Positions 7,230-14,140 are shown, counted from the first letter of the stretch. The stretch: 16,956 bases of DNA from an uncultured Collinsella sp. (GCA_900554325.1 USHA01000046.1:1-16956), one strand, 5' to 3'. A program made the numbers and translations. The notes: generated from the letters alone by a model not told the origin.

Positions 7230-8520
7230 GGCCGTACTCCTCTCTCTCAAGCGTATCAAAAGGAGCCGCCAGCTTCTCGTAGGCGACCTCAGTCGAGCCG
7301 GTTATTTCGGCAAAGCGAGAGCGTCCATCAGCGCAGGTCTCCGCAAGATAATATGAGCACAATCCATCAACAGCGTGCTTCTTAGAATACACTTCGATCG
7401 CATTCAAGAAATATGGACTATGGGTGCTCATTAAGACGTGCATCCCGAGCTCTTTCTGGAGCAGCACGATTATCTCGGCGAAGGCCAGCTGCCATGCAGG
7501 ATGAAGATGAATCTCGGGTTCATCGAGGATAATAGTCCCTCCGGCATCTAGCGCGCCGGACTTCAAGAGCACCTTCATGATGGCGAACGTCTTCAAGCCA
7601 GCAGAAAGGTTCCCAGGCTCCAACCCCCGAGCGAAGCCCTCTTCGAGATACGTAAGGTGACCGCGACTTTCGCTCCTCTCGAAATACCCCGGACATAAGG
7701 AGGAGACCTTGTCCATGAGAACCTTCAGGTGCCGCTCCTTCGCGATCTCGTCGAACAGCGAGGACTCGCTGTCATCGTTACGGATGGTCGCCTGAATCAA
7801 ATCTTGCCGCAGCTCCTCCTGGTGTCCAAGGAGGGGCCTGAACCGAAAAGCGGGGCCGTAGGGCCCTCCGAGAGAATCGATCAGGAACGGGTCGTCCAGA
7901 TAATGCGCCCTGAATCGCAAAACCCTCCTATCGTGCACCTCCGCCACCTCGTCACCTGCAACCGAGAAAACCGTAGATGCGTCCTTTATCTGGAGTTCGA
8001 CCTTCCCGGGCTCTTCGCCGAAAACCGAATTGATCTGGCCGTTGAACTCGCTTTGGAACCTGTTTGTCGCAATCGCACGAAATACCTCATCATCGGAGAT
8101 ATCCATGATCTCGATAATCTGATCGGCAACTCCTGCTACGCCATTCGTGAAATCGGATTCGATCTCACGGGAGATCTCCTCCCCGTAATACTCCTTTATC
8201 TCATCAATAAGCTCGTCCCTCGTGCACTCGCCCGAAAAAACCCTGTCGATGAAACCATTCATTCTTCCAGCAGTTCGCCTGTGGCGAGACGTGGAGTCGA
8301 GAGGGCCTCCCACATATGCCTTCCTGATGGCGCGTTCAACACTATTGCGCCTCATGCGGTCGATTTTGTTCTCCGAATCGGACATGCTGTTGAAGGCCGC
8401 ATAAAGCGCTTTTCCAACCGTGCTTTTCCCCGTCCCGTTCTCCCCGGCGATCACGGCAATGCCATTAATCTCGATATCGGCCTCAGCGACCCTGCCGATG
8501 TTTTTCACCTTGATTTTCAA
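7222..8520 (-). CDS. OLD/AAA-15-like ATPase of a two-gene defence-type module
   Basis: A 432-aa ABC/SMC-type ATPase. Walker A GENGTGKST is at residues 26-34, the signature-like LSAGLKTFA at 305-313, Walker B TIILDEPEIHLHP at 329-341, and H-loop MSTHSPYFL with His at about 367. The middle (about 55-290) is a long helical insert, as in OLD, RecF-like and AriA-type ATPases. Unlike OLD nucleases it ends soon after the ATPase core and carries no TOPRIM domain. The nuclease function is presumably supplied by the coupled downstream gene. It begins with TTG at 8520, with GGTGAT about five bases upstream. Such ATPase plus small effector pairs are typical of anti-phage systems (Septu, PARIS and others), where the ATPase senses infection and releases or activates the effector. 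The defence role is inferred; the ATPase fold is clear. Confidence 0.88.
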   Translation of the reverse strand: MKIKVKNIGRVAEADIEINGIAVIAGENGTGKSTVGKALYAAFNSMSDSENKIDRMRRNSVERAIRKAYVGGPLDSTSRHRRTAGRMNGFIDRVFSGECTRDELIDEIKEYYGEEISREIESDFTNGVAGVADQIIEIMDISDDEVFRAIATNRFQSEFNGQINSVFGEEPGKVELQIKDASTVFSVAGDEVAEVHDRRVLRFRAHYLDDPFLIDSLGGPYGPAFRFRPLLGHQEELRQDLIQATIRNDDSESSLFDEIAKERHLKVLMDKVSSLCPGYFERSESRGHLTYLEEGFARGLEPGNLSAGLKTFAIMKVLLKSGALDAGGTIILDEPEIHLHPAWQLAFAEIIVLLQKELGMHVLMSTHSPYFLNAIEVYSKKHAVDGLCSYYLAETCADGRSRFAEITGSTEVAYEKLAAPFDTLEREEYGLE

Positions 8521-8561
8521 TGCATATCACCAGCTCTAAACTCGCGAGACTCAATAGCTCG

Positions 8562-8570
8562 ATTATCGCA
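8562..8570 (-). promoter_or_regulatory. Possible extended -10 promoter of the ATPase-nuclease pair
   Basis: On the minus strand TGCGATAAT reads as an extended -10 element (TGN plus GATAAT) about 42 bases upstream of the ATPase start. The -35 position (TCGAGA) is poor, which an extended -10 can tolerate. Between it and the gene lies a palindrome CTCGCGAG (8541-8548) that could be an operator. No other promoter is obvious upstream. Confidence 0.35.
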
Positions 8571-8601
8571 CAGGGAGATCGACTTCTCGAGGACTCCCTA
8601 A

Positions 8602-8724
8602 ATGGAACGCGCGGGGAGGACATGGCTCGCCGCCGTCCGCTTTGCGTTCGCGCGGGGAAGGGTGACGACCAGGGGCCTCTCCGGGCTCATCAAGAGGAGC
8701 GCCGGATCCTCCTCGTCCATTTGA
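8602..8724 (+). pseudogene. Short ORF remnant cut by the IS3 end (uncertain)
   Basis: A 40-codon frame from an ATG at 8602 reads MERAGRTWLAAVRFAFARG, then a basic segment ending KRSAGSSSSI. Its stop codon TGA is the first three bases of the IS3 left end. It is G+C-rich like the core genes and has no good ribosome-binding site. It may be the left piece of a gene interrupted by the insertion, or a chance frame. I do not recognise it. Confidence 0.2.
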
Positions 8725-9072
8725 ACTGTATTGTATCCCAGGACACTTGACTTAGAGGAATGGCGTTGAGCGGCGATAATCGTTTCAGCGCCAAAAAGAA
8801 AGGAGTGTTCAGTCATGGCAGATAGGCTCTCCTGCACAGCGGGGCACCGCACCGAGGCCGCAGACTTCGCCGTCGCGTCGGGGAAGCCCATCGCCCAAGT
8901 GGCCGCCGACCTCGGCATCAATGAGAAGATCCTGGGAAGATGGGTGACGGTCAGAAAGAAGGAACTGGCCAACCACCCGGTCGTGGCGGCCGCGGCCAAG
9001 ACCGAGACCGCCGAGATGAGGGCCGCCCGCAAGTGCATGCGCGAGCTCGAGCTCGAGAGCGAGTTCCTAAAA
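8722..9072 (+). mobile_element. IS3-family remnant, left end only
   Basis: The segment starts with TGAACTGTATTGTATCCC and AGGACACTTGAC, matching the style of an IS3-family left terminal repeat that begins with TG. A ribosome-binding site (AAAGGAG, 8800-8806) and orfA follow. Homology to the family stops after the residues EFLK at about 9072. orfB and the right terminal repeat are missing, so this is an immobile fragment, truncated where the galE terminator begins. Confidence 0.7.
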
Positions 9073-9126
9073 AGCCCCGACCTCACATTGGAGGCCGGGG
9101 CCAGTAGATTTTTGGGACATGTCTAG
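8815..9126 (+). pseudogene. IS3-family transposase orfA, truncated
   Basis: The ATG at 8815 has a good ribosome-binding site. Residues 1 to about 87 match IS3 orfA: a helix-turn-helix with KPIAQVAADLGINEKILGRW, a linker ELANHP, and a leucine-zipper-like end reading ELELESEFLK. The normal continuation (KKAAAFFA and the frameshift into orfB) is replaced by about 17 unrelated residues read from the galE terminator and a palindrome, ending RFLGHV. It lacks the DDE catalytic part and cannot transpose. The protein could still be made and could bind terminal repeats elsewhere, as orfA products can inhibit transposition; that is speculation. Confidence 0.75.
9069..9101 (-). terminator. Rho-independent terminator of galE
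   Basis: On the minus strand GCCCCGGCCTC pairs with GAGGTCGGGGC (one mismatch, six-base loop) and is followed by five T. It lies about 115 bases past the galE stop. Its T tract abuts the end of the IS3 orfA homology. Confidence 0.8.
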
Positions 9127-9134
9127 AAATCTAC
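9104..9134. repeat. Imperfect palindrome in the galE 3' region
   Basis: GTAGATTT (9104-9111) and AAATCTAC (9127-9134) are inverted repeats flanking a core that contains ACATGT. It lies between galE and its terminator, directly beside the terminator stem. Short CATG-containing motifs recur in the following 35 bases. Confidence 0.6.
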
Positions 9135-9168
9135 CCATGCGGGAAGCGGCATGTGCCGAGCATGTCGC

Positions 9169-9204
9169 GTGCTAGGTTTTGAGGCATGCCACAAAACCTA
9201 GCAC
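9169..9204. repeat. 36-bp near-perfect palindrome in the galE 3' region
   Basis: GTGCTAGGTTTTG (9169-9181) and CAAAACCTAGCAC (9192-9204) are exact reverse complements, and the ten bases between them are nearly self-complementary around GGCATGCC. There is no T tract on either strand, so it is not a standard terminator. With the palindrome at 9104-9134 it resembles a REP-like intergenic repeat pair. Confidence 0.75.
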
Positions 9205-9214
9205 GGGGGAGTGG

Positions 9215-10276
9215 CTACTCGGCGTCAGCGAAGCCGTTGGGGTTGTGGCTCTGCCAGTTCCAGCTATCGCGGCACATGTCCGCGATGTCGTACTGGGCCT
9301 TCCAGCCCATCATGCGCTCGGCCTTGGAGGCATCGCACCAGTTGGCGGCGATGTCGCCGGCACGGCGCTCGCGAATCACGTAGGGCAGCTCCTTGCCGCA
9401 GGCCTTGGAGAAGGCAGCGACGACCTCGAGCACCGAGGTGCCGGTGCCGGTGCCCAGGTTGAAGATCTCGACGCCGGTCTTGCCGTTCATCCAGTTAAGC
9501 GCGGCAACGTGGCCCGATGCCAGGTCGCACACGTGGATGTAGTCGCGCACGCCGGTGCCGTCGGGGGTGGGGTAGTCGTTGCCAAAGACCTGAACGGCCT
9601 CGAGCTTACCGACGGCGACCTGGGCAACGTAGGGCACCAGGTTGTTGGGGATGCCTTTGGGGTCCTCGCCGATCAGGCCCGACGGGTGGGCGCCGATGGG
9701 GTTGAAGTAACGGAGCAGCACGACGTCCCACTCGGGGTCGGCGGTGTGAACGTCCATGAGGATCTGCTCGATCATCCACTTGGTCCAGCCATAGGGGTTG
9801 GTCGCGGGCTTCTTGGGGTCCTCCTCGGTGACGGGCGGGTTGTCCGGATCGCCGTAGACGGTCGAGGAGCTCGAGAAGATGATGGACTTGCAGCCGTGGT
9901 TGCGCATGACATCGACGAGCACCAGGGTGTTCTCGATGTTGTTGTGATAGTACTCGACGGGCTTGCTCACCGACTCGCCGACGGCCTTAAAACCGGCAAA
10001 GTGGATGACGCGGTCGATCTGATGGGTATCGAAGATCTTGTTCATGGCCTCGCGGTCGAGCACGTTGGCCTCGTAGAAGGTGAGGTTTTTGGCGGCCTCT
10101 TCGCCCACGATGGTCTTGACGCGGTCGACGGCGACAGCGCTGGAGTTGGAGAGGTCATCGACGATGACGACCTGGTAGCCGCCCTCGAGCAGCTGAACGA
10201 CGGTGTGCGAGCCGATAAAGCCGGCGCCACCGGTAACGAGGACGCAGGTGTCTTTGGGGTCGAGTGCTTTGGACAT
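9215..10276 (-). CDS. galE: UDP-glucose 4-epimerase
   Basis: A 353-aa extended short-chain dehydrogenase that interconverts UDP-galactose and UDP-glucose with bound NAD+ in the cytosol, serving the Leloir pathway and cell-surface glycan supply. The NAD-binding TGGAGFIGS is at residues 15-23, the SSSSTVYG segment with the catalytic Ser/Thr at 135-142, and the catalytic YXXXK is Y162 and K166 (NPYGWTK). Length is slightly above the usual 330-340 because of a short N-terminal extension. The start is ATG 10276, preceded on the minus strand by AGGAG; an upstream in-frame start at 10348 lacks such a site. The gene is monocistronic, divergent from the hydrolase gene, and ends in a rho-independent terminator. 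The six-frame overlap on the plus strand is a compositional shadow. Confidence 0.96.
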   Translation of the reverse strand: MSKALDPKDTCVLVTGGAGFIGSHTVVQLLEGGYQVVIVDDLSNSSAVAVDRVKTIVGEEAAKNLTFYEANVLDREAMNKIFDTHQIDRVIHFAGFKAVGESVSKPVEYYHNNIENTLVLVDVMRNHGCKSIIFSSSSTVYGDPDNPPVTEEDPKKPATNPYGWTKWMIEQILMDVHTADPEWDVVLLRYFNPIGAHPSGLIGEDPKGIPNNLVPYVAQVAVGKLEAVQVFGNDYPTPDGTGVRDYIHVCDLASGHVAALNWMNGKTGVEIFNLGTGTGTSVLEVVAAFSKACGKELPYVIRERRAGDIAANWCDASKAERMMGWKAQYDIADMCRDSWNWQSHNPNGFADAE

Positions 10277-10542
10277 GTAGTCTCCTATCGAATCAGGAAC
10301 ACTTCTAGAGGGGAGTATAGCGCAGGCGGGGACGCCCAAATGGTGCACTGTAGGAAAAGCAGAGGATTATGTTAACGTACTCATATAAGAGCTTGCTCAA
10401 TTGTTACCTCAAATTTGACAATTGCTTACGAGCCGCCGACCTTGTAGTTTCCTGCCGTTCGTGGAAATCGTTGGGACGCGCCATATGTACGCTAATATGT
10501 ATGAGTTGAGCGACATATAAATAAACATGTAACGGAGTACAT
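10277..10542. promoter_or_regulatory. Divergent galE / hydrolase promoter region
   Basis: For the hydrolase, TTGGGA (10471-10476) and TAATAT (10493-10498) with a 16-base spacer form a plausible promoter. For galE (minus strand), TATACT at 10319-10314 is a good -10 with a weak -35; alternatively TTGAGG and TTATAT sit about 70-95 bases farther upstream. CATATGTAC (10482-10490) recurs inverted as GTACATATG (10537-10545) over the hydrolase start codon. CAATTGT and ACAATTG also flank 13 bases near 10398-10424. None is decisive. I see no gene here. Confidence 0.35.
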
Positions 10543-11748
10543 ATGTCACCAAACAGCGATTCCATCCTTTCCCAGGAGCTCTCGCGCCGCACTGCCCTCA
10601 AGGCCCTGTTCGGCGCCGCTTCTGCGGCAGTTCTTTTTGGCCTGCCCGCTCGCGCCCATGCGGCGGAGGCTTCCAAAGAAACTACCGATAAACTGAATGC
10701 CGCCCAGGCCCAGCTCGACGAGGTTCAGGCCCAGCTCGACAGCATCGCAAATGAGTATGCGGCGCTGGCCAACAAGAATGCCCAGACCCTCAACGACATC
10801 GAGAATGTCCAGGGCAAGATTGACGACACGCAGGCCCAGATCGATGAAAAGAAGGCCGAGCTCAAGAAGAAGCGCAACGACCTTTCCGATCGCGTGGCCG
10901 CCAGCTACAAGTCCGGCGGCACGAACATCCTGTCGCTGCTGCTGGCCTCTGGCTCGTTTGAGGAACTCGTCGCCAACGCGCATTACGTTGAAAAGATCAA
11001 CAAGAGCGACCGCGATGCCATCGAGGATATCCAGACGATTCAGGCTGAGCTCGACGCACAGAAGACCGAACTCGAAGCACAAAAGGCCGACCTGGAGAAA
11101 CTCAAGGACCAGCAGACGGCTCAGATGCAGGATATGCAGGCCAAGCAGCAAGAAGTCCAGACCGTGCTGAACGGTCTTTCCGACGACGTCAAGGAGCTCA
11201 TGGCTCAGCGCGATTCCGAGATCCTCGCTGCCGCCCAGGCTGAGGAGGCCGCTAGGAAGGCTGCCGCTGCCGCGGCTGCCGCGAACAAGAACAATTCCTA
11301 CTCGGGTGGTTCAAGCTCGGGTGGCGGATCGTATGCGCCCGGAACCCCGCAACAGAATGCCGGCTCGGGCAAACAGCAGGCCGTCGTCAACGCGTGCTAC
11401 TCCACGCCTTCGCCGGGTCAGAACTGGTGCGCGGCGTGGGTTACCAATGTCTTCCGTAACGCCGGCGTTGGCTACTTTGGCGGTAACGCATGCGATATGT
11501 TTAACGCATGGTGCTATAGCTCCGACCGCTCGGCGCTGCAGGTGGGCATGATCGTGGCCGATTCCTCGCACAGCGGCACGGGTGCTCCGGGCCTCATCTA
11601 CGGTCATGTGGGTATCTACGTTGGCGGCGGCATCGTTATGAGCAACGAGGGTGCCATTACGTCTAAGTCGCTCGATTCGTTTATTAGCTTCTATGGCACT
11701 GGCTCTGGCGTGCGTTGGGGCTGGCTTGGCGGTATTGCGCTGTCGTAG
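10543..11748 (+). CDS. Secreted coiled-coil peptidoglycan hydrolase, CHAP/NlpC-P60-like
   Basis: A 401-aa exported cell-wall enzyme. Residues 14-20 (SRRTALK), followed by a hydrophobic stretch and cleavage near AHA-AEA (about 38-42), read as a twin-arginine signal peptide. Residues 45-235 are an Ala/Gln/Lys-rich coiled coil like the regulatory N-domain of PcsB/CwlO-type hydrolases. About 236-280 is a low-complexity Ala then Ser/Gly linker. Residues 281-401 form a small Cys-peptidase domain with likely catalytic C296 (QNWCAAW) and H355 (GHVGIYVG), and a polar third residue near N368. This fits a CHAP or NlpC/P60 amidase/endopeptidase cleaving peptidoglycan stem peptides at division or growth. 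In relatives the coiled coil keeps the enzyme inactive until FtsEX engages it; that is family knowledge, not shown here. The start has GGAG at 10534-10537. Confidence 0.87.
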   Translation: MSPNSDSILSQELSRRTALKALFGAASAAVLFGLPARAHAAEASKETTDKLNAAQAQLDEVQAQLDSIANEYAALANKNAQTLNDIENVQGKIDDTQAQIDEKKAELKKKRNDLSDRVAASYKSGGTNILSLLLASGSFEELVANAHYVEKINKSDRDAIEDIQTIQAELDAQKTELEAQKADLEKLKDQQTAQMQDMQAKQQEVQTVLNGLSDDVKELMAQRDSEILAAAQAEEAARKAAAAAAAANKNNSYSGGSSSGGGSYAPGTPQQNAGSGKQQAVVNACYSTPSPGQNWCAAWVTNVFRNAGVGYFGGNACDMFNAWCYSSDRSALQVGMIVADSSHSGTGAPGLIYGHVGIYVGGGIVMSNEGAITSKSLDSFISFYGTGSGVRWGWLGGIALS

Positions 11749-11760
11749 CTGCGGCTTGGT

Positions 11761-11885
11761 CCGGGACAGCCCGAGAGGCATAAGGTTGCCTGCTCGGGCA
11801 GTCCTGCTCGCACGGAGAGCACATTAAGTGCTCTCCGGCTCGTGCGGAACTCGCGATCAACCTTATGCCTCTCGGACTGTCCCGG
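11761..11885. repeat. 125-nt long-hairpin element downstream of the hydrolase gene
   Basis: Outer arms 11761-11788 and 11858-11885 are reverse complements at 27 of 28 positions. Inside, CGGAGAGCAC (11813-11822) and GTGCTCTCCG (11828-11837) form a perfect 10-bp stem around ATTAA. The whole stretch can therefore fold into one long hairpin 12 bases after the hydrolase stop. No T run follows, and a separate strong terminator lies 55 bases on. It could be an mRNA-stabilising element, a small RNA or a miniature inverted-repeat element; no target duplication is visible. Confidence 0.8.
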
Positions 11886-11940
11886 CCCTCTCGGGTCCTG
11901 AGCGCGACACACCGGACTGGGTTATCTGAATGAATATGGT

Positions 11941-11967
11941 GAAGGCCCCTTTCGGGGCCTTCTTTTT
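11941..11967 (+). terminator. Rho-independent terminator after the hydrolase gene
   Basis: GAAGGCCCC (11941-11949) and GGGGCCTTC (11954-11962) form a perfect 9-bp stem with loop TTTC, followed by five T. The T tract overlaps the last codon of convergent murB. On the minus strand there is no T run, so it acts mainly on plus-strand transcripts. Confidence 0.92.
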
Positions 11968-12928
11968 ATAAAAATTCGCCTACTCGGTGGACTTCGGGTT
12001 CTAGGTCTACGTCGAATTGGCCTTTGACGGTTGTTTGGATGTGGCGGATGAGTTCGTCAACGTCGGCGGCGGTGGCGTGGTTGGCGTTGACGATAAAACC
12101 GCAGTGCTTTTCGCTTACCTGCGCGCCGCCAACGGCGTGTCCTCGCAGGCCGGCATCCATGATGAGCTTGCCGGCAAAGTAACCCTCGGGGCGCTTGAAG
12201 GTGGAGCCGGCACTCGGCATGTCGAGCGGCTGCTTGTCCTCGCGGCGCTGGCGGTAGTCGTCCATGTCGGCCTTGATCATCGCGGCGTTGCCCGGTGCGA
12301 GGTTGAAGGTGGCAGAAAGAACGATAAAGCCGTCGTCGGCGATGCGACTCTTGCGATAGCCCAGGTTGAGCTCATCGACATCGAACTCGATGATGTTGCC
12401 GCTGCCGCGGGTGCCGTCGTCGAGCATGCGGGCGGGCTTGTAGACGCGCACAGACTCCAGCACGTCTGCCATGCAGGCACCGTAGGCGCCGGCGTTCATG
12501 TAGCAGGCGCCGCCGACCGATCCGGGGATGCCCGAGATGGGCTCCATGCCGGTGAGACCGGCCTCGGCTGCCGCCGCGGCGACATCGGAAAGCAAGGCGC
12601 CGGCCGCCGCCGTGACGTGCGTACCGTCGACCGTAATGTCGGAGAGGCCTTCGCCCAACGCCACGACGACGCCGCGGATACCCTTGTCGCCGACGAGCAG
12701 GTCGGAGCCGTTGCCCACGATGGTGAGCGGCAGGTCGCAGCGATAACAGGTGTCGAGCGTGGCGACGAGGCCCTGCTCGGTATCGGGCGTGACAAAGACG
12801 TCGGCCGGGCCGCCGATCTTAAACGTGGTGTGCTCGCGCATGGGCTCGCTCATCAGCACGTTGTCCTCGCCGGCAACGCCAGCAAGCGCGCACAGCAGGT
12901 CCTCGTTAAAAAAGTCGTTCTCGTGCAT
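11966..12928 (-). CDS. murB: UDP-N-acetylenolpyruvoylglucosamine reductase
   Basis: This FAD enzyme (320 aa from the chosen start) reduces UDP-GlcNAc-enolpyruvate to UDP-MurNAc with NADPH, the second committed step of peptidoglycan precursor synthesis in the cytosol. FAD-binding segments are TTFKIGGPAD at about 34-43, GNGSDLLVGD at 72-81 and GIPGSVGGACYMNAGAYG at 133-150. The catalytic Ser is S242 in GSTFKRP and the catalytic Glu is E312 near the C-terminus. The ATG at 12928 is preferred. The frame also allows a TTG at 12973, but a TATATT element (12977-12972, minus strand) that looks like the -10 would then overlap the start. The gene is divergent from lacI-type regulator 13112-14140 and convergent with the hydrolase gene; its last codons overlap that gene's terminator T tract. 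Confidence 0.95.
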   Translation of the reverse strand: MHENDFFNEDLLCALAGVAGEDNVLMSEPMREHTTFKIGGPADVFVTPDTEQGLVATLDTCYRCDLPLTIVGNGSDLLVGDKGIRGVVVALGEGLSDITVDGTHVTAAAGALLSDVAAAAAEAGLTGMEPISGIPGSVGGACYMNAGAYGACMADVLESVRVYKPARMLDDGTRGSGNIIEFDVDELNLGYRKSRIADDGFIVLSATFNLAPGNAAMIKADMDDYRQRREDKQPLDMPSAGSTFKRPEGYFAGKLIMDAGLRGHAVGGAQVSEKHCGFIVNANHATAADVDELIRHIQTTVKGQFDVDLEPEVHRVGEFL

Positions 12929-13070
12929 ACGAATATCCGCCTTTTGGTGGTCGTTGTCATCAATCGATTGCAATATACCCCACCCGGACGGATTTGGTGC
13001 GCTGGCGGCGATAAAACAGCCGTCTACCGGATTGGTAAAGTGTTTATCACCGAGGTAGAGGGGCGGTCGC

Positions 13071-13076
13071 TATACT
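13071..13076 (+). promoter_or_regulatory. -10 element of the LacI-family regulator gene
   Basis: TATACT lies 35 bases before the regulator ATG; no good -35 is present at 17 bases. Just upstream, GGTAAAGTGTTTATC (13034-13048) is a degenerate inverted repeat resembling the operators in front of xfp and could mediate autoregulation. On the minus strand of the same divergent region, TATATT at 12977-12972 is the likely murB -10. Confidence 0.45.
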
Positions 13077-13111
13077 TTCAAGAGATTGCGCGTAAACCTG
13101 GAAGGAGCGAG

Positions 13112-14140
13112 ATGGCCAACAAAGTCACCCTCAAGCAGATTGCCCAGGAGGTGGGGCTTTCCCCCTCGTCGGTCTCGCTTGTTCTCAATAATCGGCCCTG
13201 TCGCATCTCGGAAGAAAACCGCAAGCTCATCAAGGAGGTTGCGGCGCGCAACCACTATGTTCCTAATCAGATTGCGCGTAGTCTGGTCATGCGCGAGTCG
13301 CGCACGCTGGGCCTTATCGTCCCTAACATCGAGAGCCGCTTTTTTGCCTCGCTCGCCGGTAGCCTGGAAAAGCGCTGCCGCGAGGACGGCTATGCGCTCT
13401 TCATTACCAGCTCGGGCGGAAGCGCCGAGGACGATCTGGAGCTGCTGCGCCAGCTGGTGACGCGCGGCGTCGACGGTGTGTTCTTGGTCGTGGGCGACGA
13501 GTTCTCGGACGACCGCGCCCTGCGCGAAGAAGTCAGTCATCTCCCCATTCCGGCCGTGATGGTTGACCGTGCCATTGAGGGACTCGAGTGCGACAAAGTG
13601 ATGTTCGATCACGAGATGGGTGGCTACATGGCAACCCGCTATCTAATCGAGCAGGGCCACCGTCGCATTGCCTGCTTGGTTAATGCGCGCCGTTCCAATA
13701 CGGGTCGTAAACGTCTTGCCGGCTACGAGCGTGCGCTGCGCGAGGTGGGGCTGCCCATCGATGCGCGCTTGGAGTTCGAGAGTGAGTATTACATTCCGAG
13801 CGCCTACGAGGCCTCGGAGGCGGTGCTCGCAACTGACGCCACCGCCGTGTTCGCAAGCTCGGATAACATTGCCCTCGGTTTGCTCAAGCGCTTGCACGAG
13901 ATGGGGAAGAGCATCCCGGGCGATATCTCGGTCGTAAGCTATGACAACTCGGCGGCCGACGTTCTCTTTGAGCCGGCGCTGACCGCGATTGAGCAGGATC
14001 CTGGTGTCCTCGCGGAGCATGCTTTTGGCTGCATGTCCAAGCGTCTTGCCGGTAGGGGCGGTAGACGTGCCGAAGAGGTCGTTCTGGAGCCGGCGCTTAT
14101 CGTTAAGGACAGCGTTCTCGAGCTTACTAAACACGACTAA
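13112..14140 (+). CDS. LacI-family transcriptional regulator, probable xfp regulator
   Basis: A 342-aa regulator. The DNA-binding headpiece is at residues 5-27 (VTLKQIAQEVGLSPSSVSLV), and the hinge NHYVPNQIARSL at about 48-58 inserts into the minor groove of a central CG. Residues 65-335 form the periplasmic-binding-protein-like effector and dimerisation domain, including GLIVPNIESRFFA, VFASSDNIALGLL and DISVVSYDNS. The start is ATG 13112 with AAGGAG at 13102-13107; the long upstream open frame is the shadow of murB. The gene stands directly upstream of xfp on the same strand, 204 bases away, and two matching CG-centred operators lie in that gap. It is therefore probably the local regulator of phosphoketolase expression in response to a sugar or sugar phosphate. 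The effector cannot be named from sequence. Confidence 0.92.
   Translation: MANKVTLKQIAQEVGLSPSSVSLVLNNRPCRISEENRKLIKEVAARNHYVPNQIARSLVMRESRTLGLIVPNIESRFFASLAGSLEKRCREDGYALFITSSGGSAEDDLELLRQLVTRGVDGVFLVVGDEFSDDRALREEVSHLPIPAVMVDRAIEGLECDKVMFDHEMGGYMATRYLIEQGHRRIACLVNARRSNTGRKRLAGYERALREVGLPIDARLEFESEYYIPSAYEASEAVLATDATAVFASSDNIALGLLKRLHEMGKSIPGDISVVSYDNSAADVLFEPALTAIEQDPGVLAEHAFGCMSKRLAGRGGRRAEEVVLEPALIVKDSVLELTKHD

Noticed and set aside
7729..8601. 290-codon plus-strand open frame opposite the ATPase gene
   Set aside because: It lies antisense to a gene with clear Walker motifs; its translation shows no recognisable domain or ribosome-binding site.
9104..9204. CRISPR-like repeat pair
   Set aside because: The two palindromes differ in sequence and there is no third unit or regular spacing.
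9179..10375. Long plus-strand open frame (398 codons) opposite galE
   Set aside because: It is the exact antisense of galE, has no ribosome-binding site, and reads as a Val/Gly/Asp-rich shadow typical of high-G+C coding DNA.
12017..13111. Upstream half of the 707-codon plus-strand frame ending in the LacI-family regulator
   Set aside because: The first 365 codons are antisense to murB. A proper Shine-Dalgarno and ATG at 13112 mark the true start, so this is not a fusion protein.
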